Below are positions 54,927 to 63,716 of a DNA stretch of 64,000 nucleotides, piece after piece. Numbering within the stretch: position 1 is the stretch's first letter; every line of letters begins with the position of its first letter. Below the pieces are notes generated by a model, which was not told the origin of the DNA, ran no database searches, and saw only the letters and a list, made by a program, of their open reading frames with translations. Where the stretch lies: the NCBI RefSeq assembly GCF_900172355.1, contig NZ_FWFZ01000006.1, positions 62,001-126,000 of the forward strand, written 5' to 3'. This DNA is from Roseisalinus antarcticus. GTDB lineage: Bacteria > Pseudomonadota > Alphaproteobacteria > Rhodobacterales > Rhodobacteraceae. Position numbers and translations under genes: made by a program.

Positions 54927-57900
54927 GGAATGTCCAGCCGCACGTTCCGCCCGCCTCGTGTGTAGGTGATGTAGCCGTCGCCGATGCCGCGTACCTGGCC
55001 GCCATCATCCAGGCGGTCTCCGACCGCGACACGCATGTAGCGGCCATTGGCCAGCCGCACGAGGGCGCGGCGGTCATCCTCGCGGCCGTAGATGCCGATC
55101 AGGTTGATCCGGCTGAGGTTGATCGCGTTGTCGGTGGTCGCCGCGGTCGCCACGCCGCCGCTGGTGCGCCCCGAGGGCTGAACCGCGGTGCCCCTGCTCG
55201 CGGCGGGCGCCGCCGCGGCGGTGCGCACCGAGGGCTGTCGCGCGGCCTGGGTGCGGGCGCGGCTGACGATCCTGTCCATGTTGCGCGGGCGGGCGTCCGG
55301 GCGCGGCGACCGTGCGATGGCCAGGTTCGAGGCGTTGACCGTGGCCGGCACGCTGTTGCCCAGGGCGGCCGCGGCCGCGGCCGCCGCGGCCTGGAACTCT
55401 CCGCTGCGATCGGGGGCGGCCTCGGCAACCTCCGGCTCGGCCTCCGCCTCCGCCTCCGCCTCGGGGGCGAGCCCGGCGGGCCGCACCCGCGGGCGGAACC
55501 CCGCGAGCGTCGGATCCGGCGGCGGGGGGGCGGCGGCCACGATCTCGTCGGGCCGGACCCGCGGCCGGAGCGTGGTGAGAGAGACACCGCCCGCGCTGGC
55601 GAGGGTCACGGTCTGGCCCGCCTCGAGCGCGGGCTCGGGCTCGGGCGCCGCGTCGTCGCGCGGCTCGGGCGTGGCCTCGGCTTCGGCTTCGGGTGCGGCA
55701 ACTTCGGCGCCCATGGTCTCTATCGCCGCCTCGGTGACCGAGGCGGGCCGGGCCGGCGGGCGCACGCCCGGTGCGTCGAGAAAGGCGAGCACATCGGTGT
55801 CGACCCAGGCTTCCGGCGGGGCTTCGGTCGCGGCCTCGTTCGCCAGGGACGCCTCGGTTTCTTCGGGCTGGGCGGGCTCAGGGGCGGCTGTCGGCTGTTC
55901 GGGCGCGTCGGGGCCCGCGGGTGATGTGCCCGGCCGGACCGGAGGCCGCACGGTGATGGTGTCGATGAAGCGCACATCGTCGGGCGCCGCAGGTTCTGAT
56001 TCAGGGGCCGATGCAGGCTCTGTCTCCGGACTCGGGTCGGCCTCGGCCTCGGGGGTCGTGTCGGCCTCGGCCTCCGGGGTCGCGGCTTCTGCGGGCGGCG
56101 GCGTTCCGGGCCGCGCGGGGGGGCGGATCCCGGAAGTGGCGAGATAGACCACCGTGTCGCCCTCGGCTTCGTCGCTTGCGGATGTCTCGCCCTCGGCGGC
56201 ATCGCCTGCGTCAACAGGGTCGGCTGGCGCACCAGGCGCGGCGAGCGCCGGGGCAGGGTCGACGGCAAACGGCCCGGTGTCGGGGCGCCCCGGCGGGCGG
56301 ACATCGGCCCGCGCGAGATAGACGACCCCGGGCGGGGCGGTCTCCGGGGCTTCGGCGGTCCCGGTTTCAGCCACTCCGGATCCAGCCACCTCGGATCCAG
56401 CCACCTCGGGGTCCAGTGCATCGGGGTCCGCCACCCCTGCGTCGGGCGCATCGGCCACCGGCACTTCCGCCGCGGCGACATCGGCGTCCGGAAGCCCTGT
56501 TTGCGGCGTCTCGGGCGCGATCTCAGCGGCGTCGATCTGGTCATCGGCGGCGGGCGGCGGCTCCGGTCCGAAGGCGGTCAGGGCCGCTTCGGGCACCAGG
56601 TCTTCGGGGCGCAGAGGCGGCTGCAATTCCGGTGCGCCGGCTATCACGAGGGTGCCGTTCGCAACCTCGGTCTCGGCATCCTCGGGGGCCAGGTCCGTCG
56701 CCGGGTCGAGCGGCGGCGGCTGCGTTCCGGGACGTGTCGGCGGCAGCAGCGCCGGCCGCCCGGCGAACACCAGGATGCCGTCGGGCGTCAGCGTCCCCTC
56801 GGGCGTGGCCAGGATGAAGCCGCGCTCGTCGCGCTCGAAGGTCTCGCCCGGGGGCGGCGGGTCGGCAGGCGTGGGAATGCGCGCATCGCTCAGCGCCCCG
56901 TCAAGGTCCAGCGGCAGGTCAGGCGGCGGGGTCACGTCGTAGCCTTGCGTCGCGATCGGAAGCACCCCGCTCTGGGCCTCGATCCGCGGGGTGAGCGGGA
57001 TCCGCGGGGCGCGCTGCCAGACGCCGGTGGCGGCATAGATCCGCTGGGCCTCGGCAGGGCTGAGGACACGGCCGATGGGGGTGGCGGGCGTCGAGGCGAT
57101 GACCGGGGCAAAGGGGCTCGCCACGGCACCGCTGTCCCCGCTATCAGCTTCGATATCAGGGGCTTGCGGGGCGGTCGCCGCGATCTGCGGCGCCTCGGGC
57201 AGGGTTGCCTCCGCGCCTGCGGGCTCTGCCGCGCGGGTGCCGCTTTCGGGGGTCGCGACCGGGGCGCCGGGGGCGGCGGGGGCCGCGACCAGCGGGGCCG
57301 AGGCCGAGACCTCGGGGGCGGCGGGCGGCTGTGCAGAGGCGACGGCCGTGCCGGGGTCATTGCCGCCCAGCCCGAGCCATCGCGCCACGCCCTCGGGCCC
57401 GACGGCCGCCATGGCGCCGACCACGGCCATGACGATCAGCAGGATCACGGTCAGGATCAGCCCCAGGAACCGCGGCTTGCCGCCTACGCGGCGCTCCTGC
57501 TCGGCGCGGCGGGCGCCGAAGACGGTCATCTGCGCACGCTCGGCGTCCGGCTTTTCGCTGGCAGGCGCCGGCGTCGGCGTGGGCTGCTTGCGGCCCTTGA
57601 ACAGACCGCGGCGTCCAGGGCTCTCGGCCTCGGCCTCCGGCGCGGCCGGCGTCTCGCGCAGGGGGCCGAGGTCACCCTTGGCGGCCGGGCCGGTCGGTGG
57701 GGCGTGGATTTCGCGCGGGCCGTCGTCGGGGTCACGGGTCTTGCCGCTGGGCCGCGCCGGGGGCGAACCCGGGGTCTGCGGGATCGGAGCGGCGCGGTCC
57801 GGATCCACGGTCAGGGACGGCGCCTCGCCGGCGTCGAGCGTGCTGGCCGCGCGGCCGGTGACGGCCGGCGCGGCGCCTGCGTTGGGGCCAGCCGCGGCGC

Positions 57901-59626
57901 CGAGGGCGGTCGCGGGGGCGGCGGGCACGTCCTCTTCCGGCCGCGACACGGTGAGCGGGGCGGTCTCACCCGCGGGGGCGCGGGACGGCGTCGGTTTCGC
58001 CTTGCGGAACGCGCTGCCAATGGTGTCGCGCCAGGATCCCTGTTTCGGGCGGTTCTCGGCGGCGATTTCGCCGGTGGCCTCCGACGTCGCGGTCCGGGGC
58101 GCGTCGAGGAAAGCCGGCCTCTTCATCGCGGGAGCCGCGTCCACTGCAGGAGCCGAGGTTTCCGGCAGCGGGGATGGCGGCTCGGTCGGGTCGGACGCCC
58201 CTTTGCCGGGCATCTTGCCGGACATGCTGCCGGACGCCGGCGGTGGCGGTGGATCGCGTCGGGCGCGGAACGACAGCGGCGCCTGTCCCGCGCTGCCGCT
58301 CGGAGAGGGGGCCGGCGGCCGTGTCACCGGGGGATGGGACGGCGCGGCGGGGCCGGCCGGGGCGCGGCGGCGGAAGCTGAGCGCCGGCTCTTCGGACGGG
58401 GCCTTGTCGGTGGCGGGCCTGCCGGGCACGGGGCGGCCCGGGGCCCGGGGCGGCGGGCCGGCTCCGGCCTTGGCGCCCGGAGCGGGGTTTGCGTGCCTGG
58501 GGCCAGGGGGCCTGGGGCCAGGGGGCGCGAGTCCGCCGCCGTTCGTCCGCCCGTTGCCGCGATGCCGCGAGGCGAAAAGCGGGGCCGGTTCGGGCTCTTG
58601 CGCGCGGGGGGACTCCGCCGAATCTTCCGTCTCGGACGCAGGCGCGGCCCGCGGTTCCGGGTCGACCGCGGGCGGCGCTTCGGCGGGCTCTTGCGCCGGG
58701 GGCGTGGTCGCGACCCCAGCGGGCGGATTGGCAGGGGCGTCGGTGCCCTTGCGAGGGGCCGCGTCCGTGTCCGCAGGCTCACCTGCCATGGGCTCACCGG
58801 CCCCGGCGTCGCTGTCGGCAGGATCTTCTGCGGCAGATTTGGTGACCTGGGGCTTGGGGGCCGCAGGTTCTGTGACGTTATCGCTGGTGTTCGGGGTCTC
58901 GGCTGCCGGCTGCGCCGCCCCGGGCGCCGGATCCGCCGGCGGCTCCGGGAGGTCCGGCACGGGGTCCGGGTCCGTGGCGGCGCCGGGGGCGCTTGCAGCG
59001 GCGGCGATCTCGACCTCGGACGCTTCGGCGTCCTCCGGCGACTCGGCGACCGATTCCGCCCGCTCATCCTCTCGTGCGGCGGCGCGGGCGGACCCGGGCA
59101 GGTGCGCCGTGCCGACGACCTGGACCGGATCGTCGTCGCGCGGCACGTCCCGGCCCGGCGCGTCGGAGGTCGGGCCGAAGACCGCCTCGCCGACGAAGGT
59201 GAAGGGATCAGGGATCGCCGCGAAGGAGATCGGTGTGAAGCCGTGGGTGCGGGCGAATTCCTCGGCCTCGGCCAGGGTCTCGCGGGCCACGGCGGCCACA
59301 TAGGTGCGCCCGCCGCCCTTGGTGTAATCGATCACCAGGTCATCGACCTGGTAGGGCGTCACGCCGACGAGCGCGAGCCGAACGTCCGCATCCGTCGTCA
59401 TCGTCCCGTCGATCGCGAGATACTTGATCTGTTCGTTCGGTATCAGCAGCTTGACCTTGAACGGACCGTCGGCCAGCGCCTCTCCGCGACCGCGGAGCGC
59501 GGCGAGCGCGGGGCCTACATCCTCGGTCTCGAGGCCGACCTCGCCCACCAGAAGCCAGCCGTCCTCTGCCCGCTGCAGCAGGCGAAGACCATCGAAAGCA
59601 AGGGACAAGGCGTAGTTGGGTGTCAT
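54920..59626 (-). CDS. 1568-residue envelope-spanning protein with GspL/PilM-like and GspC/PilP-like ends
   Basis: Residues 1-155 resemble the first actin-like lobe of GspL/PilM (KVKLLIPNEQIKYLAI, VTPYQVDDLVIDYTKGGG, HGFTPISFAAIPDPF). Residues 160-715 are Pro/Ala/Glu-rich and probably disordered. One membrane helix lies near 719-742 (FLGLILTVILLIVMAVVGAM). Residues 745-1490 form an acidic periplasmic arm with recurring RPPxRP motifs (VRPPGRPDTG, IRPPARPGTP, VRPPVRPGTS, VRPPARPAS). The last 65 residues (INLIGIYGREDDRRALVRLA, then VGDRLDDGGQVRGIGDGY) resemble the GspC/PilP homology region. The low-complexity part can be mistaken for translation factor IF-2, but there is no GTPase. The function is unknown. 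The frame is intact despite its length and repeats. Confidence 0.85.
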   Translation of the reverse strand: MTPNYALSLAFDGLRLLQRAEDGWLLVGEVGLETEDVGPALAALRGRGEALADGPFKVKLLIPNEQIKYLAIDGTMTTDADVRLALVGVTPYQVDDLVIDYTKGGGRTYVAAVARETLAEAEEFARTHGFTPISFAAIPDPFTFVGEAVFGPTSDAPGRDVPRDDDPVQVVGTAHLPGSARAAAREDERAESVAESPEDAEASEVEIAAAASAPGAATDPDPVPDLPEPPADPAPGAAQPAAETPNTSDNVTEPAAPKPQVTKSAAEDPADSDAGAGEPMAGEPADTDAAPRKGTDAPANPPAGVATTPPAQEPAEAPPAVDPEPRAAPASETEDSAESPRAQEPEPAPLFASRHRGNGRTNGGGLAPPGPRPPGPRHANPAPGAKAGAGPPPRAPGRPVPGRPATDKAPSEEPALSFRRRAPAGPAAPSHPPVTRPPAPSPSGSAGQAPLSFRARRDPPPPPASGSMSGKMPGKGASDPTEPPSPLPETSAPAVDAAPAMKRPAFLDAPRTATSEATGEIAAENRPKQGSWRDTIGSAFRKAKPTPSRAPAGETAPLTVSRPEEDVPAAPATALGAAAGPNAGAAPAVTGRAASTLDAGEAPSLTVDPDRAAPIPQTPGSPPARPSGKTRDPDDGPREIHAPPTGPAAKGDLGPLRETPAAPEAEAESPGRRGLFKGRKQPTPTPAPASEKPDAERAQMTVFGARRAEQERRVGGKPRFLGLILTVILLIVMAVVGAMAAVGPEGVARWLGLGGNDPGTAVASAQPPAAPEVSASAPLVAAPAAPGAPVATPESGTRAAEPAGAEATLPEAPQIAATAPQAPDIEADSGDSGAVASPFAPVIASTPATPIGRVLSPAEAQRIYAATGVWQRAPRIPLTPRIEAQSGVLPIATQGYDVTPPPDLPLDLDGALSDARIPTPADPPPPGETFERDERGFILATPEGTLTPDGILVFAGRPALLPPTRPGTQPPPLDPATDLAPEDAETEVANGTLVIAGAPELQPPLRPEDLVPEAALTAFGPEPPPAADDQIDAAEIAPETPQTGLPDADVAAAEVPVADAPDAGVADPDALDPEVAGSEVAGSGVAETGTAEAPETAPPGVVYLARADVRPPGRPDTGPFAVDPAPALAAPGAPADPVDAGDAAEGETSASDEAEGDTVVYLATSGIRPPARPGTPPPAEAATPEAEADTTPEAEADPSPETEPASAPESEPAAPDDVRFIDTITVRPPVRPGTSPAGPDAPEQPTAAPEPAQPEETEASLANEAATEAPPEAWVDTDVLAFLDAPGVRPPARPASVTEAAIETMGAEVAAPEAEAEATPEPRDDAAPEPEPALEAGQTVTLASAGGVSLTTLRPRVRPDEIVAAAPPPPDPTLAGFRPRVRPAGLAPEAEAEAEAEPEVAEAAPDRSGEFQAAAAAAAAALGNSVPATVNASNLAIARSPRPDARPRNMDRIVSRARTQAARQPSVRTAAAAPAASRGTAVQPSGRTSGGVATAATTDNAINLSRINLIGIYGREDDRRALVRLANGRYMRVAVGDRLDDGGQVRGIGDGYITYTRGGRNVRLDIPG

Positions 59627-59804
59627 CCGTCAACGGCTCTAGCAGGTGTCCGGAAGGGTGCAAGCTCTGCCTTCCAACAGGTCGCAACTACAGCAGAAAT
59701 CCGCCAAGTCCAAGCGGGTGCGAATTTCTTCCAAGGATCGTGATACGACATCCGTCACATAGGTCGTAAACGTGAAAATAACCATAGCATTGAGGGGATC
59801 CACG

Positions 59805-60533
59805 ATGACAAGAATTGGTTTCCAGATCATTAATCTGGTGCTCGCGGCGGTCGCGGCCGCGGCGTTCCTGGCGCTGTTCGGGCTGGCGGCGCGGCCCGCG
59901 GCGGCACAGGGCTTTGAGGCGCCGGTGATCCGGGTGTCGGGCGAGGGGGCGGTGACAGTGGCCCCGGACATGGCGGTGCTGAGCCTGGGCATCCGCGAAG
60001 AGGCGCGGACGGCGGAGGTGGCTGTCGCGGCCATGGGGCGGCGGACGCAGAGCGTGCTGGACGCGCTGGCGGAGGTTGGCATCGTCAAGACCGACATCGC
60101 CACGGGCAGCCTGAGGCTTGACCCGACCTTTTCGTCTTCGTCGATCAACTCCGGCCCGCAAGTCACGGGATTCGTGTCGGAAATCACGTTGGAGGTGCGG
60201 ATCCGGGACCTCGATGAGCTCGGTGGGATCCTGAGCTCCGTCGTGGCCGAAGGCTCCAACCTTTTCCAGGGGGTGCAGTTCGACGTGGCCGACCGGGACG
60301 AGGCTCTGGACGAGGCCCGGGCGCTGGCGGTGGCGGACGCGCGGGCGCGGGCGGAGGTCTTTGCGGCGGCGGCCGGGGTCGCCCTTGGCCCGCTGCTGAG
60401 CCTGTCGGAGGCCAGTGCGGGCGGCGGCCCCGCGCCGATGATGGAGTCGCGGGCCATGGACTTCGTGCCGGTGCCGCAGGGGGAATTGACGATTCGCGCC
60501 AATGTCACGATGGTCTACGGGATTTCCGAATAA
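59805..60533 (+). CDS. SIMPL-domain (DUF541) periplasmic protein
   Basis: A 242-residue exported protein with a signal sequence (LVLAAVAAAAFLALFGLAAR, ending ARPAAAQ) and a SIMPL/DUF541 domain: IRVSGEGAVTVAPDMAVLSL, then ARALAVADARARAEVFAAAAG and a C-terminal VTMVYGI strand. Relatives include BP26/OMP28 of Brucella and YggE, linked to oxidative stress. I chose ATG 59805 because GAGGGGA lies 6 bases upstream; GTG 59772 has none. It is divergent from the 1568-residue gene with a 178-base gap. Confidence 0.9.
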   Translation: MTRIGFQIINLVLAAVAAAAFLALFGLAARPAAAQGFEAPVIRVSGEGAVTVAPDMAVLSLGIREEARTAEVAVAAMGRRTQSVLDALAEVGIVKTDIATGSLRLDPTFSSSSINSGPQVTGFVSEITLEVRIRDLDELGGILSSVVAEGSNLFQGVQFDVADRDEALDEARALAVADARARAEVFAAAAGVALGPLLSLSEASAGGGPAPMMESRAMDFVPVPQGELTIRANVTMVYGISE

Positions 60534-60565
60534 ATTCCTTTGCCTGCGCGGCGGTCCTCATGGGG

Positions 60566-60598
60566 ACCGCGCCCCGGCGCGAAAGGCCGGGGCGCGGT
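60566..60598. terminator. Hairpin between convergent SIMPL gene and metY
   Basis: ACCGCGCCCCGG (60566-60577) pairs perfectly with CCGGGGCGCGGT (60587-60598) around a 9-base loop. It lies between converging genes and probably serves both, though neither side has a strong U tract. Confidence 0.6.
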
Positions 60599-60606
60599 TC
60601 TGCCGG

Positions 60607-61899
60607 TCAGGCGTTGGCCTTGGCCAGCGCCTGATCGAGATCGGCGATCAGGTCGTCGGCATCCTCGATCCCGATCGACAGGCGCACCACGTTCGGTGCG
60701 GCGCCGGCGGCGATCTGCTGCTCTTCGGAGAGCTGCCGGTGGGTGGTTGAGGCGGAGTGGATCACCAGGCTTCGGGTGTCGCCGAGGTTGGCGACATGGG
60801 AGAAGAGCCCAAGCGCATCGACGAACTTCTTGCAGGTCTCGTAGCCGCCCTTGAGCGCGAAGGTGAAGAGCCCCCCCGCGCCTTTGGGGCAGACCTTCGC
60901 CATCCGCGCCTTGTAGGGCGAGCTGTCCAGACCGGCATAGGTGACCGTCTCGACCGCGTCGTGTGCTTCGAGCCATTTGGCGACCTTCTCGGCGTTTTCC
61001 ACGTGGCGGGCCATGCGCAGGGAGAGGGTTTCGATCCCCATCAGGGTGTAGTGGGCGCCCTGCGGATTCATGGTCATGCCGAGGTCGCGCAGGCCGACGG
61101 CGATGGAGTGGAAGGTGAACGCCATGGGGCCCAGGGCTTCGCCGAAGGTGAGGCCGTGGTATGCCGGTTCGGGCTGTGACAGGGACGGGAACTTGTCCGA
61201 GGCCATCCAGTCGAACTTGCCCGAGTCGACCAAGCAGCCGCCGGTCACCGTGCCGTTGCCGGTGAGATACTTGGTGGTGGAGTGGACGACCAGCGTGGCA
61301 CCAAGCTCGATCGGGCGGCAGAGGTAGGGGGTGGCCGAGGTGTTGTCGACGATCAGCGGCAGGCCGGCCTTGTCGGCGATCGCGGCGATGGCGGGGATGT
61401 CGGTGATGTAGCCGCCCGGGTTGGCGATGGCTTCGCAGAAGATCGCGCGGGTGTCGTCGTCGACCGCGGCGGCGACGGCGGCCTCATCGTCGAAATCGAC
61501 GAATTTCGCCGACCAGCCGAAGCGCTTGATGGTCTGGCTGAACTGGGTGATCGTGCCGCCGTAGAGCCGGGTCGAGGCGACGATGTTGCGGCCGGGGCCC
61601 ATCAGCGGAAACAGGGCCATGATCTGGGCGGCGTGGCCCGAGGAGCAGCAGATGCCGCCGGCGCCGCCCTCGAGCGCGACGATCCGGTCGGCCAGCGCCG
61701 CGACGGTCGGGTTGGTCAGGCGGGAGTAGATGTAGCCCACTTCCTGCAGGTTGAAGAGCGCAGCGGCGTGATCCGCGTCGCGGAAGACATAGGCCGTGGT
61801 CTGGTAGATCGGGACCTGGCGGGCGCCGGTGGCGGGATCGGGGTTGGCGCCTGCGTGGATCTGCAGGGTGTCGAAGCCGAGCTGGCGGTCTGTGGACAT
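60607..61899 (-). CDS. metY: O-acetylhomoserine aminocarboxypropyltransferase (sulfhydrylase)
   Basis: A 430-residue PLP enzyme of the Cys/Met metabolism family that makes homocysteine from O-acetylhomoserine and sulfide. The length is typical of MetY and longer than MetB or MetZ. The PLP lysine is Lys210 (HSTTKYLTGNG). Other family segments are YIYSRLTNPTVAALADRIVA, EAIANPGGYITDI and VDNTSATPYLCRPIELGATL. GAGGGAG lies 5 bases before ATG. The leader contains a 17-base palindrome but no SAM-II riboswitch core that I can see. Confidence 0.94.
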   Translation of the reverse strand: MSTDRQLGFDTLQIHAGANPDPATGARQVPIYQTTAYVFRDADHAAALFNLQEVGYIYSRLTNPTVAALADRIVALEGGAGGICCSSGHAAQIMALFPLMGPGRNIVASTRLYGGTITQFSQTIKRFGWSAKFVDFDDEAAVAAAVDDDTRAIFCEAIANPGGYITDIPAIAAIADKAGLPLIVDNTSATPYLCRPIELGATLVVHSTTKYLTGNGTVTGGCLVDSGKFDWMASDKFPSLSQPEPAYHGLTFGEALGPMAFTFHSIAVGLRDLGMTMNPQGAHYTLMGIETLSLRMARHVENAEKVAKWLEAHDAVETVTYAGLDSSPYKARMAKVCPKGAGGLFTFALKGGYETCKKFVDALGLFSHVANLGDTRSLVIHSASTTHRQLSEEQQIAAGAAPNVVRLSIGIEDADDLIADLDQALAKANA

Positions 61900-61939
61900 G
61901 GGGTACTCCCTCGTTTTCTGTCGAAGCGGACGCTACGCG

Positions 61940-61956
61940 GTGCGGCCGGGCCGCAC
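61940..61956. promoter_or_regulatory. Palindrome in the metY leader
   Basis: GTGCGGC-CGG-GCCGCAC is a perfect inverted repeat 41 bases upstream of the metY start codon. It may be an operator or a leader hairpin. Confidence 0.4.
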
Positions 61957-62024
61957 AATACTTGCCGGCGGTGGCTGCGGGGGCGGTGTTTCTGGGCGTG
62001 GCGGGCAGTGTCGGCGGAACGGTG

Positions 62025-62064
62025 GGACGACGCTCGGCTGCGCCATCGCCCCGCCCACCGTCCC
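62025..62064. repeat. 40-bp dispersed repeat, copy 2
   Basis: Identical over 40 bases, same orientation, to 21905-21944. It lies between the metY start and the 3' end of the next leftward gene. The flank GGTGGG can pair with CCCACC inside the repeat, giving a stem-loop. Confidence 0.85.
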
Positions 62065-62089
62065 TTGGGCGCGGCGCGGGCGGGCCGGT

Positions 62090-63091
62090 TCAGCGCATCC
62101 AGAAGCCGTGCTTCTTGATCTGGTTGCGCAGCTTGCGCTCGGGGCGGGGGAGGTTGTCGCGATCGAACAGGGCGCGGACCTTTTGACCCCGGCCCTGGAA
62201 CAGGAAGCGCTTGAAGGGTTCATGGCCCTTCAGCACCTTCTTGATCCGGTTGGGCGTGGCCGCCGCCTCGGCCACCTGCACCGCCCGGTCGCTTTCGCGG
62301 GCGTAGAGCAGGGGCATCACCCGCCAGTGGCAGGTCATCTCTCCGTCGAGCCCGTCGAGCTCCGGCCCCGGCCGCCCGCCGCCGAAGGAATGGATGACGA
62401 GCGGCAGGGCGACCTGGTCCAGCCAGGGGTCCAGGCTCTGGATCACCAGCTCTTCGGGCGGGTCGTCGCGGATCGCGGTGGCGTAGTCGAGGAACCGCCG
62501 CCCGAAGGCCACCGGGTCGGCCCCGAAGAACCAGCCCGCGTTGAAATAGAGATACCGCTGCCAGTATTCGGCGGGCTGGCCGAGGTCGAGCGAGCTTTCG
62601 AACTCCAGCCCGAACTTGTCGTAGAGCGACCGCCAGATCGCGGTGTAGCCGGGCCAGTAGAGCTCTTCCTCGGGCCAGGAGCCCTCGCGGCGCATGGAGG
62701 CGGCGGGGCGGCTGAAATCGAAGGGCACGGTCTGCAGGTCGCCCAGCACCAGCGTGTCGCTGTCGAAGAACACGAAGGGCGCATCTTCGGGCATGGCAAG
62801 CAGGCCCTCGATCTTGTTGCCGTAGGGATAGGCCGCGCCGAAGGTCCGGCTCTCGAAGGGGCGGATCTCGGCGCCGAGCTCCAGCAGGGCCGCGCGGACG
62901 TCGCTGGCCATCCGCGGCTCCCCGGGCCAGAGCGGGCCGGGCTGCGGCTCCACCACCACCAGGCGGCCGGCGAAATCGGGGGTGTTGGCCCGCAGCGAGG
63001 CGGCGAACAGCAGCGCCTCACAGCCCAGACGGCCGGCCTGGCCGACCACCATGATATTGAACGCTTGGTCGTGGACTGGCTTTCGCGCCAT
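62090..63091 (-). CDS. Putative glycosyltransferase (GT-A-like, DxD motif)
   Basis: A 333-residue cytosolic protein with a Rossmann-like start (FNIMVVGQAGRLGCEALLFA) and a DxD-type motif, FVFFDSDTLVLGDL near residue 110, followed by YFNAGWFFGADPVAFG. This pattern fits nucleotide-sugar-dependent glycosyltransferases such as GT8-like proteins. No other polysaccharide gene is adjacent and the acceptor is unknown. The C-terminus is basic (RPERKLRNQIKKHGFW), possibly a membrane-associating tail. Confidence 0.68.
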   Translation of the reverse strand: MARKPVHDQAFNIMVVGQAGRLGCEALLFAASLRANTPDFAGRLVVVEPQPGPLWPGEPRMASDVRAALLELGAEIRPFESRTFGAAYPYGNKIEGLLAMPEDAPFVFFDSDTLVLGDLQTVPFDFSRPAASMRREGSWPEEELYWPGYTAIWRSLYDKFGLEFESSLDLGQPAEYWQRYLYFNAGWFFGADPVAFGRRFLDYATAIRDDPPEELVIQSLDPWLDQVALPLVIHSFGGGRPGPELDGLDGEMTCHWRVMPLLYARESDRAVQVAEAAATPNRIKKVLKGHEPFKRFLFQGRGQKVRALFDRDNLPRPERKLRNQIKKHGFWMR

Positions 63092-63177
63092 TATGGACCC
63101 ATCCGGCTGCTCTCGTCCGCGCAGTATAGGCTGTGCCCGGGGGCGGGGAAACCGGTGCCATTGTCCGGAGGAACAAT

Positions 63178-63714
63178 ATGCTCGAATTCTACCTGCCGTT
63201 TATCATCGGTGTCGCATTGGGTATCGATCCGACCGCCTCGGGCGGGGGCGCGACCGCCGCCCCCGACGAGATCGCGGCCCCGCTGGAGGACAATATCGGA
63301 CAGGGCTCGGGCGATGACGGCACCGGCCGCGCACCCGAGCCGCAGGTCGCGACGGGCAAGTTCACCACCGCGCTGGAGGTGCGGCCGATCCTCGGCATGA
63401 CCCAGGCCAACTGGGTCGCCGTGCGCGATTACAACGGGCAGGACCTGTTGTATTTCACTCATCTTCTCAGCTGGCGCTGCGGGCTCTGGGACATCAGCTA
63501 TGGGCTGAACGGGGCCCCGCCCGAGGAGGTGTTCCCGATGGAGCCGTGCTATCCGGACACCGCGTCGCCGAACGCGCTGGTGGCCTCCGAAAGCTATCTG
63601 CCCTACATCAGCCTGCCGGCGGGCAGCGTCGACAGCGTGACCGTCGCGATCACCTATGACGACGGCGGCACCGAAGAGGTGACATTCGAGCGGGCGCAGG
63701 TGCTGATGCCCTGA
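63178..63714 (+). CDS. Secreted protein, unknown
   Basis: A 178-residue protein with a short hydrophobic start (LEFYLPFIIGVALGIDP), a Gly/Ala/Asp-rich low-complexity spacer, and a beta-rich domain with two cysteines (SWRCGLWDISYGL and MEPCYPDTA). CCGGAGGAAC precedes ATG 63178, a strong ribosome site. The family is not recognised. It is divergent from the putative glycosyltransferase with an 86-base gap, and convergent with the next gene, whose stop lies 2 bases beyond its own. Confidence 0.72.
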   Translation: MLEFYLPFIIGVALGIDPTASGGGATAAPDEIAAPLEDNIGQGSGDDGTGRAPEPQVATGKFTTALEVRPILGMTQANWVAVRDYNGQDLLYFTHLLSWRCGLWDISYGLNGAPPEEVFPMEPCYPDTASPNALVASESYLPYISLPAGSVDSVTVAITYDDGGTEEVTFERAQVLMP

Positions 63715-63716
63715 GC

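Noticed and set aside
58490-58530. 15-bp tandem repeat inside the giant gene as a mobile or regulatory element
   Set aside because: It encodes a repeated PGPRP segment in the low-complexity region and is best seen as coding repetition.
54920-59626. Annotation of the 1568-residue protein as translation initiation factor IF-2
   Set aside because: Only the Pro/Ala-rich composition is similar. No GTPase motifs (G1-G5) are present, and there is a membrane helix.
56501-59743. 1080-codon frame opposite the giant gene
   Set aside because: The translation is Gly/Arg-rich without domains. The opposite strand has recognisable ends and a membrane helix, so this is a shadow of Pro/Ala-rich coding.
61900-62024. 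SAM-II riboswitch before metY
   Set aside because: The expected pseudoknot core and A-rich loop were not found; only a short GC palindrome is present.
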